Shown: positions 1 through 5,263, counted from the first letter of the stretch. The stretch: 8,184 bases of DNA from DATCIH01 sp036507955 (GCA_036507955.1 DATCIH010000117.1:1-8184); one strand, 5' to 3'. A program made the numbers and translations. The notes: generated by a model not told the origin, from the letters alone.

Positions 1-102
1 TATGTAGTCTATAACCTCTTTAGGTTCCTTAATGTCTTTCTCATTAATTAATACATTGATCTTTTTGATTGTCTCCTCTAGGTTCACTTTAGTTAGTTTC
101 AT
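1..102 (-). CDS. Partial gene of unknown function (N-terminus only)
   Basis: The first 34 codons are visible and the frame stays open to the window edge, so the gene continues to the left. The ATG at 102-100 is preceded by GAAGGAG with a 9-nt spacer, which fixes the start. The visible part is charged and probably helical (it begins MKLTKVNLEETIKK and is rich in K, E and I). There is no signal peptide or recognisable motif in this stretch. It is probably the first full-size gene of a transcript starting at the promoter near 311-339. The product is not recognised. Confidence 0.7.
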   Translation of the reverse strand, partial: MKLTKVNLEETIKKINVLINEKDIKEPKEVIDYI

Positions 103-136
103 ATCAACACGCTCCTTCAATTTGTTTTATCTTCTT

Positions 137-151
137 GTATATAGTATATAC
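137..151. repeat. 15-bp palindrome upstream of the left-edge gene
   Basis: GTATATAGTATATAC is a perfect palindrome around a central G/C base. It lies 35 nt upstream of the left-edge gene start. On the minus strand it contains TATACT, which could serve as a -10 element, but no good -35 is present at the right distance. It could be an operator or simply AT-rich sequence. Confidence 0.3.
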
Positions 152-245
152 CTTTATGAATAAAATAGAACCAGATATGTTGATAATTATTTTACATTTA
201 AGACCCTTTCAATGTGCTATTTCATGGGAGTTATCAATTCCCTTT

Positions 246-287
246 TTATGTTTCAATTAACCCAATGCCCTCTCTTCTCTTATCCAC
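246..287 (-). CDS. Possible 13-aa leader peptide
   Basis: A GTG start at 287-285 sits 7 nt after a full AAAGGAGG ribosome binding site (302-295). It opens a 13-codon frame (MDKRREGIGLIET) ending in TAA. The binding site begins only about 2 nt downstream of the start point predicted for the promoter at 311-339, so the untranslated leader would be very short. All three frames close quickly after this, so it is either a real leader peptide, a decayed gene, or a chance open frame behind a strong binding site. The left-edge gene starts about 140 nt further downstream. The binding site is strong evidence for ribosome entry, but a function is only inferred. Confidence 0.4.
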   Translation of the reverse strand: MDKRREGIGLIET

Positions 288-310
288 TTATTAACCTCCT
301 TTATTTAACA

Positions 311-347
311 ATTATACACCTATCATAGCGTAAATACAATAGGTGTA
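311..347 (-). promoter_or_regulatory. Promoter with embedded inverted-repeat operator
   Basis: On the minus strand TTGTAT (339-334) and TATAAT (316-311) are separated by exactly 17 nt, a near-consensus sigma-A promoter. A perfect 9-bp inverted repeat, TACACCTAT (315-323) and ATAGGTGTA (339-347), overlaps both elements, so a protein bound there would cover the promoter. It fires toward the 13-codon frame and the left-edge gene. The half-sites resemble those of the promoter at 7774-7819. Confidence 0.65.
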
Positions 348-375
348 ACAAAATTATTTATAGTGTGTTGTGAAA

Positions 376-1026
376 CTAGTGGTAACTTACTAGTATTAAT
401 TCGTGATTATGTTTGTAGCACTCGTGGCATTTTCCATCTGAAGTCTTAGGACAAATAAATCCTTTATACTCTGCCACATTCCCCCTGCTAGTCGCATAAA
501 ATATAGGCAAATTTAAAGCTCTAGCAAATTCTAAGTCTTCCTCATTGGTGTCATCCCACTGTGAATAAACGAAATGGATATTAATGTCTTTCAGTCTTTT
601 GTCTCCTAAGAACCTTACTGATTTAGTATAGGATTGGAATTGAATGTTTTCAACATCTTTGAAATGATTAGCAATGGTTATCCATTTATTCAAGTATTCT
701 TTATTATAAAAATCCCCACTTGTATGAATTCTGACAATAAGTAACTTTTCTTGGTACTTCTTTTTGGACATATGTTCAGTAATAAAATTGATCACGTTCA
801 TTGCGAAGTCTTTCTGTTCACTTGCTAGATAATTGTTCTCACGACTATTCCTAACATTTACAAAGTTCTCATTTTTCTTTGCAAAACAAAATTTACGGCA
901 TAGTTCAGTTGAGGATGGGCATGTTTTTTGCGAAGGTAAACTCCATGTTAGATAACAGAATTCGCTGTTCTTGATACTCCTTAAATTCCCTTCTCCAAAG
1001 TGAATGTTATTGATGGGATATTTCAT
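376..1026 (-). CDS. GP88-family phage protein
   Basis: This 216-aa protein matches from memory the GP88 (mycobacteriophage gene product 88) family, which is widespread in phages and of unknown biochemical role. The supporting core is RIHTSGDF (SGDF at residues 103-106) followed by an aromatic/YTKS segment (YTKS at 133-136). Two cysteine groups flank this core: C36, C43 and C47 (CP...C...CFAKK), and C192, C200 and C203 (ICP...CHEC). This is a typical layout for the family and suggests metal or Fe-S binding. The ATG at 1026 is chosen over a GTG at 1035 because GAGGAG (1040-1035) lies 8 nt before the ATG and would overlap the GTG. It is divergent from the XRE regulator, and its ribosome binding site overlaps a 14-bp inverted repeat, so both may be regulated there. 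Family assignment is fairly confident; function is unknown. Confidence 0.75.
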   Translation of the reverse strand: MKYPINNIHFGEGNLRSIKNSEFCYLTWSLPSQKTCPSSTELCRKFCFAKKNENFVNVRNSRENNYLASEQKDFAMNVINFITEHMSKKKYQEKLLIVRIHTSGDFYNKEYLNKWITIANHFKDVENIQFQSYTKSVRFLGDKRLKDINIHFVYSQWDDTNEEDLEFARALNLPIFYATSRGNVAEYKGFICPKTSDGKCHECYKHNHELILVSYH

Positions 1027-1037
1027 TTCAATCACTC

Positions 1038-1074
1038 CTCACAATATAATATCTATAATTTATTATATTGTGAG
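1038..1074. promoter_or_regulatory. Perfect 14-bp inverted repeat in divergent intergenic region
   Basis: CTCACAATATAATA (1038-1051) and TATTATATTGTGAG (1061-1074) are exact reverse complements with a 9-nt spacer. The element sits between the GP88 gene and the XRE regulator gene. It overlaps half of the GP88 ribosome binding site (GAGGAG, 1040-1035). It may be an operator for the neighbouring regulator, or an RNA hairpin in the GP88 leader that hides the binding site. Both arms contain TATAAT, so a promoter element could also lie inside. Confidence 0.7.
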
Positions 1075-1148
1075 AGTTGTTGATTAATGCTAGTGTTACT
1101 TTAAATTATTCCCTTCCTTAAATTGCACTCATAATTAATTCAACCAAG

Positions 1149-1157
1149 TGGTAGAAT
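1149..1157 (+). promoter_or_regulatory. Weak candidate extended -10 for the XRE gene
   Basis: TGGTAGAAT fits an extended -10 (TGnTATAAT) with one mismatch, 43 nt before the regulator start. No convincing -35 lies 16-18 nt upstream. An alternative is TATAGA at 1163-1168 with TTCAAC at 1139-1144 (18-nt spacer). Neither is strong. Confidence 0.3.
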
Positions 1158-1199
1158 AACTGTATAGAAATAAAATAAAAACTTAAAGGAGTGAATGCA

Positions 1200-1583
1200 A
1201 TGAAAAGAGATTCAAAAGAAAATTATGAATTATGGGCACGACAAAAGATTGCTAATATTGAAGGAGGAAAACTATTGAAACAATTACGTAATAATGATTC
1301 AAATTTAACCTTAAAAGATGTTGGTGCAATATTGGGGATTTCATTACAATATATTTCAGAACTTGAAAGAGGTATAAAAACGCCTAGCGATATATTGATT
1401 AGAGAATTATCTGAGTGTTACCACACAAATGACTATGCACTATCTAAAACTTACAATAGAGTACCATTGAGCGCATCTGAGTTTTTAGAAGAGAATATAG
1501 AGTTACAGGTATTATTATCAAAACTATCAGTAATGACAGATAGAGAAAATATAATTAAAGAATTTGTTTCTATAGTAGGATAA
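1200..1583 (+). CDS. XRE-family helix-turn-helix transcriptional regulator
   Basis: This 127-aa protein is a DNA-binding regulator. The Cro/CI-type helix-turn-helix spans about residues 24-75: LKQLR, LTLKDVGAILGIS, then the recognition helix and the hallmark YISELERGIKTPS (51-63). The C-terminal 50 residues are probably helical and may mediate dimerisation. There is no protease or LexA-like domain, so it is not a self-cleaving repressor. The ATG at 1200 is chosen because AGGAG (1187-1191) has an 8-nt spacer to it; the GTG at 1191 overlaps that site. It is the only plus-strand gene, divergent from GP88 across a 14-bp inverted repeat and followed by a long hairpin. It may repress itself, GP88, or the two related operators at 311-347 and 7778-7819. 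Its targets are inferred. Confidence 0.9.
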   Translation: MKRDSKENYELWARQKIANIEGGKLLKQLRNNDSNLTLKDVGAILGISLQYISELERGIKTPSDILIRELSECYHTNDYALSKTYNRVPLSASEFLEENIELQVLLSKLSVMTDRENIIKEFVSIVG

Positions 1584-1592
1584 TATAAAAAA

Positions 1593-1652
1593 TTAATATA
1601 TAGGGTCTAGAGTCTATATCTTCAGATATACGTTCTAGACCCTATATATTAA
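1593..1652. terminator. Long hairpin terminator between convergent genes
   Basis: TTAATATATAGGGTCTAGA (1593-1611) and its exact reverse complement (1634-1652) form a 19-bp stem. Inside, TATATC (1615-1620) and GATATA (1625-1630) continue the pairing around a TTCA loop, with one C-C mismatch and two G-U pairs in between, so the structure is almost 30 bp tall. Read on minus, the stem is followed at once by six U residues (AAAAAA at 1587-1592), giving an intrinsic terminator for the minus-strand run. Read on plus, the tail is poor in U. It abuts the stop codons of both convergent genes. Confidence 0.85.
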
Positions 1653-2045
1653 CTAAATATTTCCTTCTTTCATTATCCTTATCATATCAGATATATCTTT
1701 TTTACTCAGCTTTGCTGCTTTATTATTGTCTATATGTGTTTCACATTTTACACGTTTAGTATTTCCTTCAACTTTATTAAAACACGACCATTCTCCCTCT
1801 TCATTACATAATTCCCAATGGATACAAGACGTTGAGCATATGGCAATAGTTTCAGGCTCTATGTATAAACATCCATCCTCATCAACTTCAATAGCTACAA
1901 TGTATTCTCCCTCACGTAGAGGTGGAATTTCTTTTTGAAAATCGTAGGTTAATGCCTCACCTAGATCATCTGTAAAACAATCGTCGCCACATAATTCCCT
2001 CATGTATTCTTCTTTATCGTTTATTAGCATTGCTACTGTGTACAT
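1653..2045 (-). CDS. Cysteine-rich 130-aa protein of unknown function
   Basis: The start ATG at 2045 follows AAGGAGG with an 8-nt spacer. The protein is not recognised. It is acidic in the N-terminal half and carries eight cysteines. A C70-x3-C74-x5-C80-x7-C88 cluster, with C101 beyond, may bind zinc. There are no membrane segments and no signal peptide, so it should be cytoplasmic. It is the last gene before the long terminator, three bases after the 62-aa gene, and is probably cotranscribed with the methyltransferase. Other possibilities cannot be ranked. Confidence 0.8.
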   Translation of the reverse strand: MYTVAMLINDKEEYMRELCGDDCFTDDLGEALTYDFQKEIPPLREGEYIVAIEVDEDGCLYIEPETIAICSTSCIHWELCNEEGEWSCFNKVEGNTKRVKCETHIDNNKAAKLSKKDISDMIRIMKEGNI

Positions 2046-2048
2046 TGA

Positions 2049-2237
2049 TTAATCCTCCTTCCACATATTAAATCTTATGAAGTTTTCAAACTGTTCTTTA
2101 GTTATGGTTTCATCTCCTTTGCAATTCATGAAAAATCCAATAATATTATACACTGAACTTACACATACTTCATTCAGCTCTTTCTTATTAATATTATCTA
2201 ATTGCTTACACACGCTTATGGTTTTGTCTATGTTCAT
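2049..2237 (-). CDS. Small 62-aa protein of unknown function
   Basis: The ATG at 2237 follows GAGGAG with a 7-nt spacer and overlaps the stop of the preceding 57-aa gene (ATGA), a sign of translational coupling. The protein looks wholly helical with a hydrophobic middle (VYNIIGFFM) and a charged C-terminus rich in F, N and E. It has three cysteines but no zinc-finger spacing. Its last codons contain the ribosome binding site of the next gene. The product is not recognised. Confidence 0.75.
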   Translation of the reverse strand: MNIDKTISVCKQLDNINKKELNEVCVSSVYNIIGFFMNCKGDETITKEQFENFIRFNMWKED

Positions 2238-2407
2238 TTATCTTCTCCTCTTATAACTCCAATTGGAACGCCATGTGCGCATACAACAATCCATCTGCCA
2301 TTAGATTCTTTCATAACATTAGTTGCTTCCTGCTTATCGGTAGTTGTAAAAACATTTATAGTGTTAGGGAAACATATTCCATCTTCTTTAACTATGTATG
2401 TTCTCAT
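2234..2407 (-). CDS. Small 57-aa protein of unknown function
   Basis: The ATG at 2407-2405 follows the methyltransferase TAA directly (TAAATG), and GAGGT lies 7 nt upstream inside the methyltransferase tail. Its TGA stop overlaps the next start as ATGA. Coupling on both sides strongly supports a real gene despite its size. The protein alternates strand-like and helical segments: MRTYIVKEDG, then INVFTTTDKQEATNVM, then RWIVVCAHGVPIGVI. This suggests a small alpha/beta fold. There are no catalytic motifs. Its position right behind an orphan methyltransferase hints at a linked role, which is only a guess. Confidence 0.8.
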   Translation of the reverse strand: MRTYIVKEDGICFPNTINVFTTTDKQEATNVMKESNGRWIVVCAHGVPIGVIRGEDK

Positions 2408-3160
2408 TTAATTTACCTCATTAATATTATTATATAATCTTTGTTTGCCTAAATTATAATATGTTTCATCAAGTTCAAACCCTATGTAATTTCTACCTAA
2501 ATTCTTAGATGCAACTGCAGTTGTAAACGAACCCATGCAGTTATCTAGTACCAAATTCCCTTCATTGGTATATGTATTGATTAGATATTCAAATAATGCA
2601 ACTGGTTTCTGAGTGGGGTGTAGAGCTTCCTTTTGTTTATCTGTGGGAAATAATAAAACACTTCTTGGATATCTTTCCGTACTACCTCCTCCACTTATTC
2701 CAACTTTGGTTTTTCCATAATTACTTCCATCATCTTGATGTTTTGTATAACTATGAACGGGAGTGTTACCATATGTTTTCTGTGGGTTATATGTAGGAAG
2801 TTTCTTATAGAAAACCAATATATTTTCATGCGCTTTCATTGGCATTCTTTTAGCATTAAGATGACCTGTAGCAGTAGTCTTCTCCCATATCCATTCATAT
2901 CTCAGCATCTTTAAATTACTACACCCTAATATCTTATCAAATGGAGTTTGTGCGGTGAGTACAATTGCTCCGTGATCTTTTATAATGCGTTCATATTGTT
3001 CCCATAAAGGTTCAAAGGGAATGATACAGTCCCATTTATTTCTTGCCGTAGTACCATAAGGTAAATCACAAAGGATTAAGTCAATACTTTTATCATCTAT
3101 TAATTGCATCCCATTTTCTCCAAGACAATCCTCATTGTAGACTTTATTCAATTCTAACAA
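2408..3160 (-). CDS. Orphan beta-class DNA methyltransferase (N6-adenine or N4-cytosine)
   Basis: This 250-aa enzyme would transfer a methyl group from S-adenosylmethionine to DNA. Motif IV is DLPYG (32-36), the catalytic loop, and it comes before the cofactor-binding motifs. HPTQKP (181-186) belongs to motif X, VLDNCMGSFTT (204-214) is motif I, and GFELDETYY (227-235) is motif II. This order is the beta class (PF01555 type). Motif I has F where GSGTT is usual. The start is TTG at 3160, after GGAGGAG; the next ATG would delete the VYNEDC region. No restriction endonuclease is nearby, so it is probably an orphan phage enzyme protecting DNA or altering gene expression. Target sequence and base cannot be read from the protein. 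Three small genes are coupled downstream. Confidence 0.93.
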   Translation of the reverse strand: MLELNKVYNEDCLGENGMQLIDDKSIDLILCDLPYGTTARNKWDCIIPFEPLWEQYERIIKDHGAIVLTAQTPFDKILGCSNLKMLRYEWIWEKTTATGHLNAKRMPMKAHENILVFYKKLPTYNPQKTYGNTPVHSYTKHQDDGSNYGKTKVGISGGGSTERYPRSVLLFPTDKQKEALHPTQKPVALFEYLINTYTNEGNLVLDNCMGSFTTAVASKNLGRNYIGFELDETYYNLGKQRLYNNINEVN

Positions 3161-3191
3161 TATACTCCTCCTATTTATTATATTATTGTCT

Positions 3192-3236
3192 TAAGCTATG
3201 AATTATAGCTTATAAAAATAATTTTCTATCGTCCAA
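3192..3236 (-). promoter_or_regulatory. Candidate promoter and small inverted repeat before the methyltransferase
   Basis: On minus, TTGGAC (3236-3231) and TATAAG (3214-3209) are 16 nt apart, a moderate sigma-A match. An 8-bp inverted repeat, TAAGCTAT (3192-3199) and ATAGCTTA (3205-3212), overlaps the -10 and could be an operator or leader hairpin. The methyltransferase may therefore have its own regulated start point inside the longer operon. Confidence 0.4.
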
Positions 3237-3237
3237 A

Positions 3238-3405
3238 TTATTTATTATGTTTATGTTTCAAATACAAATTAATACAATTTTCTAGAGCATTTTCATACTC
3301 TTGAAATGAATCGCAAGCTACACAACATCTATGATCTTCGTTTCTACTACAGTCGTTTTGGTCACATTTCAATACGAAACTTGAGAAATCAATATTGTAA
3401 GGCAC
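3238..3405 (-). CDS. Cysteine-rich 55-aa protein of unknown function
   Basis: A GTG at 3405-3403 lies 8 nt after AAGGAGG (3420-3414) and three bases after the previous gene's stop. The protein begins MPYNIDFSSFVLKC and has six cysteines (14, 19, 27, 28, 31 and 44). C14-x4-C19-x7-C27-C28-x2-C31 looks like a small zinc-binding knuckle. The C-terminal part is a probable helix ending in K and H residues. It is the last gene before the 77-nt gap to the methyltransferase. Function is unknown; compact zinc-binding phage proteins often bind a host protein or nucleic acid, but nothing here shows which. Confidence 0.75.
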   Translation of the reverse strand: MPYNIDFSSFVLKCDQNDCSRNEDHRCCVACDSFQEYENALENCINLYLKHKHNK

Positions 3406-3408
3406 TCC

Positions 3409-3555
3409 TTATACCTCCTTCCACTTGTCGCATAGTTCATCTAATATATCTACTGATAAATCTCTATATGCGCCATCTGTGTTTTTAATATCAATACCAA
3501 CATTCTTTAAAGCTTTATATATTCTATCCATTTGAGTTTCTTTATCTGTTTTCAA
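3409..3555 (-). CDS. Small 48-aa protein of unknown function
   Basis: A TTG at 3555-3553 follows AGGAAAGGAGAGG (3573-3561). An in-frame ATG at 3576 would add seven residues but has no binding site of its own, and that site falls inside its reading frame, so TTG is preferred. The protein is hydrophilic and helical (MDRIYKALKNVGIDI ... LSVDILDELCDKWKEV), with no motif or membrane segment. Its last codons hold the ribosome binding site of the 55-aa gene, so the two are coupled. The product is not recognised. Confidence 0.7.
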   Translation of the reverse strand: MKTDKETQMDRIYKALKNVGIDIKNTDGAYRDLSVDILDELCDKWKEV

Positions 3556-3597
3556 TTTAACCTCTCCTTTCCTCATAGAATGAAAGAACTGTTTAAA

Positions 3598-3891
3598 TTA
3601 TTTTGCTTTATTGTCCTCTTTGTATTTTCGTATAAGTTGAGGATCAATTTCATCTTGAATTTTAATTTCCAATGCTGTCACCAAAGATGAGTTAATAATA
3701 ACTTTTGTGCCATTTTGTGATCCTATAGTAAAATTTCCAAAGATATTGGTATTAATGGCCTCTGTGAAAAATGTCTCAATTTGCTCTGCCCTCTTATTTA
3801 TTTCTTCCTCTGTAGCGTCTTTGCTTGTTTTAGCTACATAAGTTTTTTCTACACCATTATTAAATAAAAATGTTAGTACTGTTCTTTTCAT
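3598..3891 (-). CDS. 97-aa protein of unknown function
   Basis: The ATG at 3891-3889 (MKRTVLTFLFNNG) follows GGGAGAG with a 7-nt spacer. An earlier start at 3921 would place that site inside the gene, so it is not used. The protein starts with strand-like sequence, then has a charged helix (SKDATEEEINKRAEQIETFF), then two strands (FTIGSQNGTKVIINSSLVTALEIKI) and a lysine-rich tail. It is soluble and cytoplasmic by composition. Length and layout recall small DUF2922-type proteins, but the match is not good enough to assign. Confidence 0.75.
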   Translation of the reverse strand: MKRTVLTFLFNNGVEKTYVAKTSKDATEEEINKRAEQIETFFTEAINTNIFGNFTIGSQNGTKVIINSSLVTALEIKIQDEIDPQLIRKYKEDNKAK

Positions 3892-3933
3892 ATTTAATCT
3901 CTCCCTTTTATGTAATCCCATAAATGATGTATT

Positions 3934-4116
3934 TTAATCTCCCGAATCATCCCAATGACCATTATTATGTTCTCGTTTTAATTGCTCTGAATCATAAAGG
4001 AGACTATCCAATGCTTTTTCATATCTCTCAGATTCTTCTGGCGTAGTTCCTTTGAGAAAACCTTCAAATTCTCTTAACCATGACTCGTGATGTATTTTAT
4101 TATCTTCCTCTGTCAT
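3934..4116 (-). CDS. Acidic 60-aa protein of unknown function
   Basis: The ATG at 4116 follows AAAGGATGG with a spacer of about 10 nt. The protein is strongly acidic and helical, with repeated E, D, R and K and a histidine/tryptophan-containing tail (EHNNGHWDDSGD). There are no hydrophobic segments. Small acidic phage proteins sometimes mimic DNA or bind host factors, but no motif here supports a specific role. It sits between the 97-aa and 164-aa genes in the same run. Confidence 0.7.
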   Translation of the reverse strand: MTEEDNKIHHESWLREFEGFLKGTTPEESERYEKALDSLLYDSEQLKREHNNGHWDDSGD

Positions 4117-4155
4117 TATAAGACCATCCTTTCCCTTCGAATTTGCCGTTCCGTT

Positions 4156-4650
4156 CTATAGTCCTACTAAAACAATAACATTATATCTATCCAATATAAA
4201 ATTATAATCATAAACACCCTGTATAAACTTCTCAATTTGTAATTCAATGTCTTTAGTTTCAAATCCTTTTTCTTCACAACAAAATACTACATCATTCTCA
4301 TAATCAAAAAACTCATTCATGTCCACAGGATCACATTCATCATCTTTATATAGGTAGATAACTTTACCACCTTTATATTCTAATTTTAAAAAAGCTATGT
4401 GTCCAGAATAAATAAGATTTGCTTTGTAATTATGCCTCTGCTCCTCTGGAATAAAGACTGTTAATAAATCCATAGGCAAATTGTTTTCAGAATCAGCTCT
4501 AAGGGATACAACTATTTTACCAGTTAAATCTATTACTTCGCTATCGTCACTATAGGTATCTATAAATTCTTCATAAGTCATATTATAAAGTTGTTTAAAA
4601 TGATCTTTATCGTTTTTAAAGTCTCCATTTTCAACTATATGTAATGCCAT
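4156..4650 (-). CDS. 164-aa protein of unknown function
   Basis: The ATG at 4650 follows AAAGGAAG with a 6-nt spacer. The protein is acidic with mixed helix and strand character. There is a helical N-terminus (MTYEEFIDTYSDD), central strands (IVVSLRADSE, ANLIYSGHIAFLKLEY, GKVIYLYKDDE), an adjacent cysteine pair (VVFCCEEKGF), and a hydrophobic C-terminus (YNVIVLVGL). No signal peptide, membrane helix or enzyme motif is evident. It is the largest unassigned gene of the middle run and is not recognised. Confidence 0.8.
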   Translation of the reverse strand: MALHIVENGDFKNDKDHFKQLYNMTYEEFIDTYSDDSEVIDLTGKIVVSLRADSENNLPMDLLTVFIPEEQRHNYKANLIYSGHIAFLKLEYKGGKVIYLYKDDECDPVDMNEFFDYENDVVFCCEEKGFETKDIELQIEKFIQGVYDYNFILDRYNVIVLVGL

Positions 4651-4690
4651 TATAATCTTCCTTTCTATCCTTTAAATTCGGTGTTTTAAT

Positions 4691-4801
4691 CTAGTTCAAA
4701 TATCCTGTAAAAACCATTATCCCTACTACTACAAACGCAATAATAATCACTATAATAAAATCTACTCCATCACCATTAAATGGATTCTGATTATTGCTCA
4801 A
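4691..4801 (-). CDS. 36-aa single-pass membrane peptide
   Basis: AAAGGA followed by an 8-nt spacer leads to a TTG at 4801-4799. An in-frame ATG at 4810 overlaps the binding site, so TTG is preferred. The N-terminus is short and polar (SNNQNPFNGDGVDF). It is followed by about 20 hydrophobic residues (FIIVIIIAFVVVGIMVFTG) and a three-residue tail, giving one membrane helix. The charge pattern suggests the N-terminus is outside, though this is uncertain. Short phage membrane peptides of this shape include accessory holin-like and membrane-stress proteins, and no closer assignment is possible. Confidence 0.75.
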   Translation of the reverse strand: MSNNQNPFNGDGVDFIIVIIIAFVVVGIMVFTGYLN

Positions 4802-4852
4802 TTCTTTCATCCTTTCTATTCAATTAAAATTAACATTTCCTTGGGGCGTATT

Positions 4853-5263
4853 TTATGAGAACTCACTTTTTGTCCATTCATAACCAGTATTATCAACATA
4901 ATAAGAATCGTGGTAATTATACTCTTCCTTATTAGCATCTTTAACACAACTTTTGCCAGTAGGATTCCAATTAAACAATCTCTCCTTTAATCCTTCCCAT
5001 GTATATTCAGTCTCATATTCATCTTCTACTATAATAGTTTCTTTGTGTTGTTGGTAAAATGCTTCTAGTTCATCCATACTCTTAAAATAAGATTGTGATT
5101 CAAAAAGTGGCTTCCACCCACAAGATGTTTTACCAATGTGAATATTAACAAGTCTGTACTTTAAACCGTCTATCATATCATCAGTTATCAAAGAACTTAA
5201 TCCTTTAAATTGTTCCGCTATCTTATCTGCACCTTTAACTCTAAAGTAAAAATTTGTTCCCAT
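4853..5263 (-). CDS. MGTN(Y/F)-type phage protein, function unknown
   Basis: The ATG at 5263 follows GAAGGA with a 6-nt spacer. A start at 5281 would include that site in the coding region. The 136-aa protein opens with MGTNFYFR and has IHIGKTSCGWKP (residues 41-52). These are the marks of a common family of small phage and prophage proteins, usually MGTNYY... followed by LHIGKSSxGW. The family has no established function. The C-terminal half is rich in Y, E and W, with one further cysteine. Family recognition is from memory of the motifs; the role is unknown. Confidence 0.75.
   Translation of the reverse strand: MGTNFYFRVKGADKIAEQFKGLSSLITDDMIDGLKYRLVNIHIGKTSCGWKPLFESQSYFKSMDELEAFYQQHKETIIVEDEYETEYTWEGLKERLFNWNPTGKSCVKDANKEEYNYHDSYYVDNTGYEWTKSEFS

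Noticed and set aside
160..190. LexA (SOS) box around GAACCAGATATGTT
   Set aside because: The spacing between GAAC and GTT is wrong and the second half-site is incomplete.
375..394. ACTAGT pair flanking the GP88 stop, as a terminator
   Set aside because: The stem is only 6 bp with an 8-nt loop and no U-run follows, so termination is not supported.
376..1026. Radical SAM enzyme
   Set aside because: No CxxxCxxC cluster is present; the cysteine spacings (x6, x3 and x7, x2) do not match.
1191..1199. GTG at 1191 as the start of the XRE regulator
   Set aside because: It overlaps the ribosome binding site AGGAG, which is ideally spaced for the ATG at 1200.
1726..1938. Plus-strand 70-codon open frame
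   Set aside because: It lies opposite the 130-aa cysteine-rich gene and lacks a binding site; protein content is serine/histidine-rich antisense-like sequence.
2202..2411. Plus-strand 69-codon open frame
   Set aside because: It lies opposite the 57-aa gene, which is coupled on both sides by overlapping stop and start codons.
2596..2796. Plus-strand 66-codon open frame
   Set aside because: It lies opposite the methyltransferase and has no binding site.
3306..3488. Plus-strand 60-codon open frame
   Set aside because: It lies opposite two minus-strand small genes that have strong binding sites and coupled junctions; the plus frame has none.
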